A DNA stretch of 64,000 nt from Streptomyces sp. NBC_00258 (lineage in GTDB: Bacteria; Actinomycetota; Actinomycetes; Streptomycetales; Streptomycetaceae), in assembly GCF_036182465.1 (NCBI RefSeq), contig NZ_CP108081.1, positions 8,990,001 to 9,054,000 of the forward strand, written 5' to 3'. The notes under the pieces are model-generated. The model saw only the letters and a program-made list of their open reading frames with translations. It was not told where the DNA came from and did not search any database. Below, in pieces: positions 1-7,522 of the stretch (position 1 is its first letter; every line of letters starts with the position of its first letter). A program made the position numbers and the translations under genes.

Positions 1-1
1 T

Positions 2-517
2 CCCGCGGAGCCCGGAAAGGCGGCGGCGGACAAGGCCGTCGGCGGCGCGAAGGGCCCGGACGAGCTGCGACGGCAGATCCAGGAGACCCGGGGGCAACTC
101 GGCGACACGGTCGAGGAGTTGGCCGCGAAGGCCGATGTGAAGGGCCGCGCGCGGGCCCGGGGCGCCGAGCTGAAGGGCAAGGCGTCCGAGGCCGGCCACG
201 CCGTGCAGGGCAAGGCGGCGCAGGCCGGCCATGTCGTGCAGGACAAGGCCACCGAGGCCGGGCACGTCGTACAGGGGAAGGCCGTCGAGGCCGGTCACAT
301 GGTCCAGGACAAGGCCGTCCAGGCGGGGCACGTGGTGCAGGACAAGGCCACGCAGGCCGGACACGCCGTCCAGGACAACGTGCCCCGGCCGGTGCGCACG
401 GCCGTGACCAATGCCGTCCAGGCCGGAAAGCGGCACCCCCGGCCCGTGCTGATCGCCGGGGCCGGAGCGGTGGTCGCGGTGGGCCTGCTGCGGCGGCGCC
501 ACAACGGACACCACTGA
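2..517 (+). CDS. DUF3618 membrane-anchored repeat protein (5' end outside window)
   Basis: The frame is open from the left edge, so the N-terminus is missing. The visible part starts with an Ala/Lys-rich stretch, then the DUF3618 signature (DELRRQIQETRGQLGDTVEE followed by LAAKADVK), which is typical of small actinobacterial membrane proteins. Next come six 11-residue repeats of the form AGHxVQxKAxx (about 190-390), amphipathic and helix-forming like LEA or apolipoprotein repeats. One membrane segment (PVLIAGAGAVVAVGLL) follows, then a basic tail RRRHNGHH. The likely role is an envelope or stress-associated helical protein, but the function is unknown. Two hairpins follow the stop. Confidence 0.8.
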   Translation, partial: PAEPGKAAADKAVGGAKGPDELRRQIQETRGQLGDTVEELAAKADVKGRARARGAELKGKASEAGHAVQGKAAQAGHVVQDKATEAGHVVQGKAVEAGHMVQDKAVQAGHVVQDKATQAGHAVQDNVPRPVRTAVTNAVQAGKRHPRPVLIAGAGAVVAVGLLRRRHNGHH

Positions 518-549
518 CGCACCACCGGCACCGGTCACCGACCGGTGCC

Positions 550-639
550 GCACGACGAGCGGCGGGGCCGATCCACTCGGCCCCGCCGCTCGTCGTGCGT
601 CTGTTGCGGCCCGGCGGGGGTGCACCCCCGCCGGGCCGC
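550..639 (+). terminator. Two tandem terminator hairpins
   Basis: The first hairpin is a perfect 22-bp stem (550-571 with 577-598) with a 5-nt loop. The second is a perfect 15-bp stem (606-620 with 625-639) around TGCA. They lie directly downstream of the DUF3618 gene, and there is no U-tract, as is common in Streptomyces. They also insulate the SoxR-type promoter that starts at 646. Confidence 0.8.
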
Positions 640-645
640 CCGGGC

Positions 646-673
646 TTGACCTGAAGTTTGGTTGAGGTCAGAG
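646..673 (+). promoter_or_regulatory. SoxR-type operator over the promoter spacer
   Basis: TTGACCTGAAGTTTGG at 646-661 runs into TTGAGGTCA (662-670). The arms TGACCTGAA (647-655) and TTGAGGTCA are inverted repeats with one mismatch across a 6-nt centre. The left arm doubles as a -35 box (TTGACC), the arrangement used by MerR-family regulators. The closest match I recall is the Streptomyces SoxR box. A weak -10 (GAGGGT, 671-676) would give a start near 683. Site identity is by resemblance only. Confidence 0.7.
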
Positions 674-715
674 GGTGGAGCCGTGGACACCGATCAGCGA
701 TCACTGGAGTTCGTG

Positions 716-1417
716 ATGACCCGTCGTACCGATGCGCACCCCGCGATGACCCGGCCCGAGGTGGGGGCACCCTTCTTCAGTACCTGGCGGGTGGGGACGC
801 CCGAACGGCAGAAGGAGACGGTCGAGGCGATCGCCGCCACCTGGAAGCGCAGGGCGTGGCCGGCCGGCGGGCTGCTCGGGTACCACGTCTACACCGGTGA
901 GGACGGCACGACCCTGCTGCACCACTCGCAGTGGCGGAGCGAGCAGGACTACGAGGCGTTCGTGAAGGTCCACCGGCAGGAGCGCGTGGACGAGGTGGAC
1001 GTGGCCGTCCCCGGGATCGAACGGGCGGGGCTCGGCCGCTACCGGCGCTACCGCAGCGGCGCCCAGGAGGCGGAGACCCGCGTGACGGGGTGCGTCGTGA
1101 TCGTCGAGATCGAGTTCGAGGGACCGGACCCCGACCGGCAACGCGCCTGGGTGGACGCCGTGTTCGAGGCCCTGCGGAGCGAGCCGAACCCCAACCCCGG
1201 CGGGATCTCCGCCCACTTCCACCTGAGCACCGACGGCACGAAGGTCCTCAACTACGCCGAGTGGGAGAGCGCGCAGGCCCACATCGACGCGCTGGCGGCG
1301 CCGGGCGGCGGCGTGGGGTTCCGTACGCCGGAGTGGGAGCGCGTGCACACGTACCCCGGTCTGAAGCAGTCCACGGTCCGCCGCTACACCCATGCCCTCG
1401 GACTCGTCCCCGAGTGA
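716..1417 (+). CDS. Antibiotic biosynthesis monooxygenase-like protein, SoxR-regulon candidate
   Basis: The protein is 233 aa with two repeats of the ferredoxin-like ABM fold. The first (about residues 10-105) contains LLGYHVYTGEDGTTLLHHSQW, and the second (about 120-225) contains KVLNYAEWESAQAH. Double-ABM proteins of this kind occur in the small SoxR regulon of Streptomyces, which responds to redox-active metabolites. The substrate is unknown and no cofactor site is obvious. I chose ATG 716 because GGAG lies 6 nt upstream. GTG 683 is an alternative leaderless start, since the promoter -10 would sit just before it. TTG 662 lies inside the operator and is unlikely. Confidence 0.8.
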   Translation: MTRRTDAHPAMTRPEVGAPFFSTWRVGTPERQKETVEAIAATWKRRAWPAGGLLGYHVYTGEDGTTLLHHSQWRSEQDYEAFVKVHRQERVDEVDVAVPGIERAGLGRYRRYRSGAQEAETRVTGCVVIVEIEFEGPDPDRQRAWVDAVFEALRSEPNPNPGGISAHFHLSTDGTKVLNYAEWESAQAHIDALAAPGGGVGFRTPEWERVHTYPGLKQSTVRRYTHALGLVPE

Positions 1418-1481
1418 CCGCCCGCTGACCGACAAGAAGAACCGTCTGGACAAAAAAAGTTTTCGGTGAGACGGTGGAGTC

Positions 1482-2162
1482 ATGTTGGACGTGACCGTGA
1501 TCGAGGACCCGGCGGCAGCCGCCGCCTCGCTGGACCCCATAAGGGGCCGGCTCCTGGCCGAGCTGGCGGCCGGACCCGCGTCGGCCGCCATGCTGGCCGG
1601 CAAGGTCGGACTGCCGAGGCAGAAGGTGAACTACCACCTGAAGGCGCTGGAGCGGCACGGCCTGGTCGAGCTCGCGGACGAGCGCCGCAAGGGGAACGTG
1701 ACCGAGCGGCTGATGAGGGCGACCGCCGCGTCGTACGTCATCTCGCCGCTCGCCCTCGCCGCCGTGCAGCCAGACCCGGACCGCTTCCGGGACCAGCTCT
1801 CGGCGCGGTGGCTGCTCGCGCTCGGCGCCCGGCTGGTGCGGGACGTCGGCACGCTCGTCACGGGTGCCACGAAGGCCCGCAAGCGGCTCGCCACTTACGC
1901 GCTGGACGGCGAGGTGCGCTTCGCCTCCGCCGCCGACCGGGCCGCGTTCATCCAGGAGCTGACGGCCGGTGTCGGCGCCCTGGTCCGCAAGTACGACTCC
2001 CCGGACGCCGAGGGGGGCCGCGACCACCGGATCGTCGTGGCCGTCCACCCCACGGTGAAACCCGAGACGTCCGGTGCGGCCGGCACCTCTGCCGCATCCG
2101 GTACGTCCGAGGGTCCCAAGACTTCAGAGGCGCCCCCAGTGGTGCCCGAACTCACCGACTGA
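1482..2162 (+). CDS. ArsR-family transcriptional regulator
   Basis: 226 aa. The N-terminal winged helix-turn-helix (about residues 15-75) has LRRL-type spacing: DPIRGRLLAELAAGP, then a recognition helix around LPRQKVNYHLKALERHGLVE and the wing ADERRKGNVTERL. There are no metal-binding Cys residues, so it is probably not a metal sensor. The C-terminal half is unassigned and ends in a low-complexity Ser/Thr/Gly tail. GGTGGAG precedes the ATG. It is followed 29 nt later by an SRPBCC gene, and ArsR plus AHSA1/SRPBCC pairs are common, with the regulator controlling the partner. Confidence 0.85.
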   Translation: MLDVTVIEDPAAAAASLDPIRGRLLAELAAGPASAAMLAGKVGLPRQKVNYHLKALERHGLVELADERRKGNVTERLMRATAASYVISPLALAAVQPDPDRFRDQLSARWLLALGARLVRDVGTLVTGATKARKRLATYALDGEVRFASAADRAAFIQELTAGVGALVRKYDSPDAEGGRDHRIVVAVHPTVKPETSGAAGTSAASGTSEGPKTSEAPPVVPELTD

Positions 2163-2191
2163 CACGCCTAGTTGACGCGCAGGAGCCCACC

Positions 2192-2929
2192 ATGTCCAAG
2201 GAATTCGAGATCGCCCGCGAGTTCGAGGTCGACGCCACACCCGACCAGGTGTGGGACGCCGTCACCAGCGGTACCGGCGGCTGGCTGTGGCCGATGGAGC
2301 CCCCCGAGCCCCGTGAGGGCGGCCGGGGCCCCTGGGGATCCACGGTCACCGCCTGGGACCCGCCGCACAAGTACACCAACCGCCTCGAGGGCGTCGACGA
2401 GAACTCCGCGCAGACCCTCAACCAGCTCGACTACACCGTCGAGCCGCGCGACGGCGGACGGCGCGCCTGGGTGAGGTACGTGCACAGCGGGATCTTCGTC
2501 GACGACTGGGACAACCAGTACGACGGGGCGAGCAGGCACACCGACTTCTACCTCCACACCCTGCGCGAGTACCTGACGAGGTTCGCGGCCAGGCCTGCGG
2601 CCTTCGCCACGTTCGACGGGCCCGACGCGTCCAGGGCGGCCGACGCCTTCGCCGCCGTCGGCCGGGCACTCGGCCTCGCGGACGACACCGCCGAGGGAGC
2701 GCGCGTACGGGCCCAGGGCCCCGACGGACAGGTCCTGGACGCCGTCGTCGACTACCGCAACCCGTACTTCATCGGGCTGCGCACCGACGACGCCCTCATC
2801 CGCTTCTTCGGACGCAACCACTGGGGCGCGCCCGTCGGCATGAGCGTCCACGACTTCGCCCCGGGCGCCGACGCCAAGGGGAACGAGGCGGCCTGGCAGG
2901 GCTGGCTGAACCAGGCCTTCACAGCCTGA
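2192..2929 (+). CDS. SRPBCC (AHSA1/START-like) domain protein
   Basis: 245 aa. The N-terminal SRPBCC fold starts with the usual FEIAREFEVDATPDQVWDAV and continues with GGWLWPMEPP, then a long strand/helix region ending around DFYLHTLREYLTRFA. The C-terminal part (about 130-245) looks like a second, more divergent domain. SRPBCC proteins bind hydrophobic ligands in a deep cavity; the ligand here is unknown. AGGAG lies 6 nt before the ATG. It is probably co-transcribed with the ArsR gene 29 nt upstream. Confidence 0.8.
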   Translation: MSKEFEIAREFEVDATPDQVWDAVTSGTGGWLWPMEPPEPREGGRGPWGSTVTAWDPPHKYTNRLEGVDENSAQTLNQLDYTVEPRDGGRRAWVRYVHSGIFVDDWDNQYDGASRHTDFYLHTLREYLTRFAARPAAFATFDGPDASRAADAFAAVGRALGLADDTAEGARVRAQGPDGQVLDAVVDYRNPYFIGLRTDDALIRFFGRNHWGAPVGMSVHDFAPGADAKGNEAAWQGWLNQAFTA

Positions 2930-2953
2930 GCCCCCGAGCCTCGGCCCGAGACA

Positions 2954-2995
2954 CCGGTGAGCCCGGCCCCCCTGACGTGGGGCCGGGCTCACCGG
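2954..2995. terminator. Bidirectional terminator
   Basis: A perfect 17-bp stem (2954-2970 with 2979-2995) and 8-nt loop lie between the convergent SRPBCC gene (+) and nuclease gene (-). Confidence 0.8.
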
Positions 2996-3031
2996 CGTGT
3001 TCCTGCGGCAACTACGGTCCTCCCGCGGCGA

Positions 3032-4864
3032 CTACGGGCGGAACCGCAGCACCTGCGGGTCGTGGTCGCTGATCTGGTCGGAGAACTCCGAGTTGATGTG
3101 CACGCTGTCGTACGTGAAGTCGCAGTCCTTGCGGATCGACGGGCTGATCAGGATCTGGTCGAGGACCTGGCTGTTGCCCTGGTAGTCGTAGCTGTAACGC
3201 TCGCTCTTCGGAAGGGACTTGACGGCCGACCACAGGGCGCCGTCGTCCTCCAGGAGCTTCGTCGTCGTCGAGAACTCGAAGTCGTTGATGTCGCCGAGCG
3301 TCACGACGTCCGCGTTCCTCTGCTTCGCGAGGATGTCCTTGACGAAGGAGTTGACCGCGGTCGCCTGGAGGTGGCGCTGCGTCTCCGAGCTGCGCGCCGG
3401 CGGCTGGAACTGCGAGTGCAGCGACTGGTCGCCGCCCTTCGAGGCGAAGTGGTTCGCGATCACGAAGACCGACTTCCCGCGGAAGGTGAACTCGCCGGCG
3501 AGCGGCTTGCGGCTGTTCGTCCACGCGGCGTTCGCCGGGTCGATCCGGCCCGGCGAGACCGTCAACTGCGCCTTGCCGCGCACCTTCGTGACGCCGACGG
3601 CCGTCGCGGCGTCGCCGCCCGCGCGGTCCACGAACGAAACGCGCTCCGGGTTGTAGAGGAACGCCTGACGGATGTTGCCGCCCGGCTCGCCGCCGTCCGC
3701 GAGGTTCACCGGGTCGATGGAGCGCCACTCGTACGCGGGGCCGCCCGCAGCGACGATCGCGTCGATCAGCTTCTGCATCGTCTGGTCGGCGGCGACCGTG
3801 CCGTCGTTCTTCGCGCCGTTGTTGTCCTGGATCTCCTCCAGGGACACGATGTCCGGCGCCTGCAGGTGGTCCACGATCGCGGCCGCGTGCGCGGCGAACG
3901 TGGCGTCCGTCGGGTCGAGGTTCTCGACGTTGTACGTCGCCACCGCCAGCTCCGAACGCGACTGCTTGCGAGTCGTCTCGCGCTCCAGCCCGCCGGTCTT
4001 CACCGTGCCCAGGGTGCGGGCGGTCAGGGTGTAGCCGCCGAACTGGTTGTAGTCGAGCGGGCCCTCGGTGGTGCCCTTGAGGGTGTCGCCGACGTTCGCC
4101 GTCGGGAACGGCTCGGTGGCGGTCGGGATGAGCGACTGGATCTGCAGCCGGCCGGTGTTCTGCGAGGAGTACGCGCCGTAGACCGTGCCGCCGCGACGGT
4201 TCGGGTTCTCGTGCGGCTTGACCGTCACCCAGAGCTCGGAGAACGGGTCGGTCGCGGTGACCACGCGCGACGAGCCGATCGCGACGTTCATGCCTTCCAA
4301 CGACTCGTAGTAGTCGAGGGCGTACTTCTTCGGCCGCAGCGTCAGGGCGCCCACCGAACCACTCGCCGCCGCGTCGCCCTCGGGCGTGTACGCGGCAGGT
4401 ACGGAACGGCTGTCGATGACCGCGGCCCTGGGCAGCGCGTTGCCGCTCGACACCACCGTCACCGTCGGCCGGGTGATCTCCGTGACCGACTGGTTGCCGG
4501 TCGAGGCACCGCCCGGCACGAACTCCGTGACCGTGCCCGAGACGGTGACCGAGTCGCCGACGGCGACCTTCGGCGTGGAGCTGGTGAAGACGAAGACGCC
4601 CTCGCTGGTGGCCGGGTCGCCGTCCGCGGACGGACCCTGGATCCAGAAACCGCGGGACGAACCGTAGGTTCTCGTGCCCGTGACGATGCCGGCCACGTCC
4701 GTGACCTGCTGGCCCGCGAGCGGGGACGTACGGGTGGAGCCCTGGATGTCATGGACGGCCACGGCGTCCGCGTGGGCGGGCGAGGTGACGACCACCGCGG
4801 AGACGGTGGAACAGACGGCGGCGACGGTGAGCGCGGCTATGCGTGCGGAAGACTTGCTCGGCAA
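3032..4864 (-). CDS. Secreted endonuclease/exonuclease/phosphatase-family nuclease (ExeM/NucH-like)
   Basis: 610 aa from TTG 4864, which has GGAGGG 6 nt upstream. The open frame runs to 5194, but that extension is repeat-derived leader. The N-terminus MPSKSSARIAALTVAAVCS ends in a signal-peptidase site after SPAHA. An OB-like/lamin-type region (about residues 35-270) precedes the EEP catalytic domain (about 290-610), with ATYNVENLDP, the acidic IVSLEEIQDN, ANHFASKGG, TLGDINDFE and the C-terminal SDHDPQVLRF. These are the canonical Mg-dependent nuclease residues. It probably releases phosphate and nucleosides from extracellular DNA or RNA. It is monocistronic, with a long repeat-containing 5' leader. 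Confidence 0.9.
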   Translation of the reverse strand: MPSKSSARIAALTVAAVCSTVSAVVVTSPAHADAVAVHDIQGSTRTSPLAGQQVTDVAGIVTGTRTYGSSRGFWIQGPSADGDPATSEGVFVFTSSTPKVAVGDSVTVSGTVTEFVPGGASTGNQSVTEITRPTVTVVSSGNALPRAAVIDSRSVPAAYTPEGDAAASGSVGALTLRPKKYALDYYESLEGMNVAIGSSRVVTATDPFSELWVTVKPHENPNRRGGTVYGAYSSQNTGRLQIQSLIPTATEPFPTANVGDTLKGTTEGPLDYNQFGGYTLTARTLGTVKTGGLERETTRKQSRSELAVATYNVENLDPTDATFAAHAAAIVDHLQAPDIVSLEEIQDNNGAKNDGTVAADQTMQKLIDAIVAAGGPAYEWRSIDPVNLADGGEPGGNIRQAFLYNPERVSFVDRAGGDAATAVGVTKVRGKAQLTVSPGRIDPANAAWTNSRKPLAGEFTFRGKSVFVIANHFASKGGDQSLHSQFQPPARSSETQRHLQATAVNSFVKDILAKQRNADVVTLGDINDFEFSTTTKLLEDDGALWSAVKSLPKSERYSYDYQGNSQVLDQILISPSIRKDCDFTYDSVHINSEFSDQISDHDPQVLRFRP

Positions 4865-4895
4865 CGGGATCCCTCCGGGGACGTGCGTGGGCGCC

Positions 4896-4994
4896 GGGAC
4901 GAGGGTGGCGCTGTGAACGGACGAGGGTGGAGCTGTCGGAACACGTACGTGGGTGGAGCTGTGGAACGCGTACGTATGTGGAGCGAAGGCGACG
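4896..4994 (-). repeat. Degenerate 24-27 nt tandem repeats in the nuclease leader
   Basis: On the + strand four units are visible, at about 4896-4919, 4919-4945, 4946-4970 and 4971-4994. They share GACGAGGGTGG or TACGTGGGTGG, then AGCTGT and GGAACGCG. Further GTGGAGC copies continue to about 5010. In the mRNA these read as CUCCACCC blocks, which are anti-Shine-Dalgarno-like in reverse, and they lie between the predicted promoter and the TTG start. Function is unknown. Confidence 0.65.
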
Positions 4995-5080
4995 GTGGAG
5001 CGGTGGAGCGAAGACGAACAAGGACGAACGAAGGCAAGGGTGAAGCCGTGGGGGAGCCGTAACCGGTGGGGCGGTCCGTG

Positions 5081-5133
5081 ACGCGCGTAGAAGCCGCGAC
5101 GGACTGCTACTCGCGAGTTTCTACGCGCGTCAA
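5081..5133 (-). promoter_or_regulatory. Nuclease promoter overlapped by palindromes
   Basis: On the minus strand TTGACG (5133-5128) and TAGCAG (5109-5104) are separated by 18 bp. A 12-bp perfect inverted repeat (ACGCGCGTAGAA 5081-5092 with 5119-5130) and a 10-bp palindrome ACTCGCGAGT (5109-5118) overlap the promoter. Another palindrome, GGTTCATGAACC (5188-5199), lies further upstream. This suggests repressor control. A PHO box is not convincing here. Confidence 0.5.
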
Positions 5134-5335
5134 TCTCGTGTCTGGCCACGGCACTTGTCAAGGTTTCCCGAGTTAACACTTCTGACAGGTTCATGAACCG
5201 GGCGGCATGGGTCCAAATCCGTCTAGGCTGAGGCTGCGTGTCCGGGGCGGCCGGCAGGCGTTTTCCCGGGCGGCCCGCGGGCCTCGTGTACGTCCGAGAT
5301 GTACGCCCGAACGTTCGTCCTAGGAGAACCAGCCG

Positions 5336-6763
5336 ATGTCAGACAGTTCCCCCCTGCCGCCGGTGCGTCTGCACTCCGAAGCGGAGCTCGCGCGGGACGC
5401 CCTCGCCACGCCGCTTCTCTCGCGTGCCGTGCGCCTCGCCCGCTGGGCCGGTCCGGACACCCGGGTCGGGGCCGGCGGCGAACTCGTCGAGGAACAGCTG
5501 CCGGCCGCCGCCGCGGAACTCGGCCTCGACGGCGGGGACGCCGCTGCCTACGCGAGCGAGGCCTGGCGGGTCGCCGTCGACACCGGGCTCGTCGAGGTCG
5601 TGGACGAGGAGGAGGGCACGGTCACCACGGGAGCCGACCTGAAACTCGTCCTCTCCGGGGCACCGCAGGACGTACTGGGACTGTGGCTCGCCGCCCTTGA
5701 GACGGTGCTCGCCGACGCCAGCGTGCCCGACCTCGACGACCTCGTGGAGGCCATGGGCGAGGGCGGCGAGATCGACTTCTCCGAACTGGACTGGGATCCG
5801 GAGGCGGAGGCGGAGTTCCTCGACGGGGTCCTCGGCAACCTCTACCTGCTGACCTCCAGCGAGGACGGGCCCGGCGACGGCCCCGTGCCGCTGCCCGCGC
5901 TCGCCGCGTCGATGATCGTGCCGGACGACATGGGGGAGCCCACCAACGACGTCCTGGAGCAGGTCTCGGACGCGATGATGCGGCTCGACGACCAGTTCCG
6001 GCTCCTTGAGCCGATCGGGCTCGTCGACTTCCAGCCCGTCGACGAGGCCCTCATGGCCGACGCAGACGATGAGCCCGCGGCGCCGGTCGACGACACCGAC
6101 GTCTCGCGGTACGGGATGGTGCGGCTCACCCCCCTCGGGGTGTACGGGATCCGGGCCCGGCTCCTCGAATCCGGGTTCGCGGCGCCCGCGGTGGGCGACC
6201 TCGCGGACAAGGGGGCGGACGTGCTGCTCGACGGCACCTCCGCGTTTCCGCCCGCGGCCGCGCAGGCCGAGACCGAGCAGTGGCTCGCCCGGCGTGAACC
6301 CCTTGCCGCGGCACGGGAGTTGCTCGCGGCGGCGAAGGGGGCCGACGCGGGGGCGCCACTGCGGCGGCTGCGCTGCCAGCAGGCCCTCTCGCTGGTCGGT
6401 ACGGAGGCCTCGCCCGCGCTCCGAGAGGTGCTCGACGACGCCGAGCTTGGTGGGCTCGCTCGGGTCTGGCTCACCGAGCGGGGGGCCTCGGACGTGCCCG
6501 CGCCGTCCGAGGGGATGGTGTTCTGGCTGACCGTCGACACGATTGCCGCGCAGCTGGCCGCGGAGGGGAACTCGGCGGAGTTGCAGGCGCTTGTCGAGGG
6601 GCTTGCGGCGCAGCACGGGGGGTTCTTCGCGGCGGCTTGGCGGGTGGATCACCCTGCCACGCCGGATGTGCTGGAGGCGATGGGGCGGCTGCACCCCGAC
6701 AAGAAGGTCGCCAAGGAGGCCCGGAAGGCCGCGTTCAAGGCTCGGTCGCAGCAAGGGGGATAG
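5336..6763 (+). CDS. Conserved actinobacterial protein of unknown function
   Basis: 475 aa, acidic and soluble, with no signal or membrane segment. It is rich in helices; the C-terminal third (about 310-475) looks like HEAT-type helical pairs (ALSLVGTEASPALREVLDD and similar) and ends in a basic tail. The middle contains an acidic segment (about 130-165) and a winged-helix-like stretch (YGMVRLTPLGVYGIRARL). I recognise it as a conserved hypothetical but not as a family with a known role. AGGAG (5318-5322) precedes the ATG. A candidate -10 TAGGCT is at 5224-5229. Confidence 0.75.
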   Translation: MSDSSPLPPVRLHSEAELARDALATPLLSRAVRLARWAGPDTRVGAGGELVEEQLPAAAAELGLDGGDAAAYASEAWRVAVDTGLVEVVDEEEGTVTTGADLKLVLSGAPQDVLGLWLAALETVLADASVPDLDDLVEAMGEGGEIDFSELDWDPEAEAEFLDGVLGNLYLLTSSEDGPGDGPVPLPALAASMIVPDDMGEPTNDVLEQVSDAMMRLDDQFRLLEPIGLVDFQPVDEALMADADDEPAAPVDDTDVSRYGMVRLTPLGVYGIRARLLESGFAAPAVGDLADKGADVLLDGTSAFPPAAAQAETEQWLARREPLAAARELLAAAKGADAGAPLRRLRCQQALSLVGTEASPALREVLDDAELGGLARVWLTERGASDVPAPSEGMVFWLTVDTIAAQLAAEGNSAELQALVEGLAAQHGGFFAAAWRVDHPATPDVLEAMGRLHPDKKVAKEARKAAFKARSQQGG

Positions 6764-6774
6764 GGGGATTTCTT

Positions 6775-7001
6775 TCGCCCCCGCCGCCCCTACCCATTCC
6801 CGTCCCTTTTCAGGGGCTCCGCCCCCGAACCCCCGTATCGGCCTGAACGGCCTCGTCCTCAAACGCCGGACGGGCTGGGTATTTCAGCCCCTCCGGTGTT
6901 TGAGGAGCGGGGGTTCGAGGGCCGGCCCCCGAGTAGTGACGATGGGGGTCCCCCGCTCGAGCGAAGCCGAGAGTGGGGGAGGGCAGGGGCGGCGGGGGCG
7001 A
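6775..7001. repeat. Palindromic intergenic repeat, copy 1
   Basis: The outer arms 6775-6795 and 6981-7001 are inverted repeats (20 of 21 positions, the last a G-U). The interior has nested hairpins such as CAAACGCCGGACGGGC against GGTGTTTGAGG. The same outer arm occurs at 21201-21227/21381-21407. It lies between convergent genes, the right arm ending 16 nt from the stop of the minus-strand gene. Confidence 0.75.
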
Positions 7002-7017
7002 AGAAGACCGCAGGTCG

Positions 7018-7200
7018 TCAGGGCTCGTCCTCGCCCATCGCCAAGACCCGGACCGGGATGCCCTCCAGCTCGTCCGGGACCACGTCCTCGGGGCGGAGCC
7101 GGTCGCGGGGGACCTTGCGGATGACGAAGACGACGATGACGTCCTCGCCGGAGTCCTCGTCGCGCCCACTGCCGACACCGGTCACATTGGCCAGCGCCAT
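7018..7200 (-). CDS. Small protein resembling the N-terminal module of trypsin-like proteases
   Basis: 60 aa from ATG 7200, with GAGGA about 7 nt upstream. The sequence runs NVTGVGSGRDED, VIVVFVIRKVP, then LRPEDVVPDELEGIPVRVL. This is the pattern (GVG-G, VVFV-KKVP, IP-LEGIPV-V) seen in the short N-terminal domain ahead of some bacterial trypsin-like proteases, here standing alone. No protease domain follows. The function is unknown. It faces the PhoX-type gene across a 322-bp divergent intergenic region. Confidence 0.65.
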   Translation of the reverse strand: MALANVTGVGSGRDEDSGEDVIVVFVIRKVPRDRLRPEDVVPDELEGIPVRVLAMGEDEP

Positions 7201-7410
7201 CAGCCGTTCCTCATGGCGGTGGCTTGCCTGACGCGCGTCCACTTCGGCTCGCCTCCCATGGGTCGTGCGGGTCCTTGGTATGGAGATTATTCCGACCAAC
7301 AGTTCGCATGCGAGGACTGATGGGCCGTACGGGGCGGCATTGCGCCGGACGGGCGGAAGAGACCGGATCCGCCCGGATTCACGCAAGCGAGCCCTGGGAA
7401 GACGGCCCGC

Positions 7411-7432
7411 GTTCAACCGGCGTTCAGTCACG
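7411..7432 (+). promoter_or_regulatory. PHO box (PhoP binding site)
   Basis: There are two 11-nt direct repeat units, GTTCAACCGGC (7411-7421) and GTTCAGTCACG (7422-7432). These fit the GTTCACC-type PHO box of Streptomyces PhoP. The site lies 90 nt upstream of the PhoX-type phosphatase start and predicts induction under phosphate limitation. I see nothing else firm in the rest of 7201-7522. Confidence 0.8.
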
Positions 7433-7522
7433 GGCGGGACTGTGTCGCCGACAGTCGGGTCCGCCACCCTCCACGCGTCACCCCCCTCGCCACGGTCACA
7501 CTCCACCGTCACAGGAGACAGC

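Noticed and set aside
1466..2191. Upstream extension of the SRPBCC gene to 1466
   Set aside because: It overlaps the ArsR gene in another frame and is Arg/Gly-rich shadow; ATG 2192 has AGGAG at the right distance.
2957..5062. A 701-codon open frame on the plus strand
   Set aside because: It is antisense to the secreted nuclease, Arg/Val-rich, with no recognisable domain; a GC-skew shadow.
4865..5194. N-terminal extension of the nuclease to 5194
   Set aside because: The extension is encoded by the repeat-rich leader and would bury the signal peptide; TTG 4864 has a strong ribosome site.
5160..5200. A PHO box upstream of the nuclease
   Set aside because: GGTTCATGAACC is a palindrome, and the 11-nt direct-repeat spacing of GTTCA units is not maintained.
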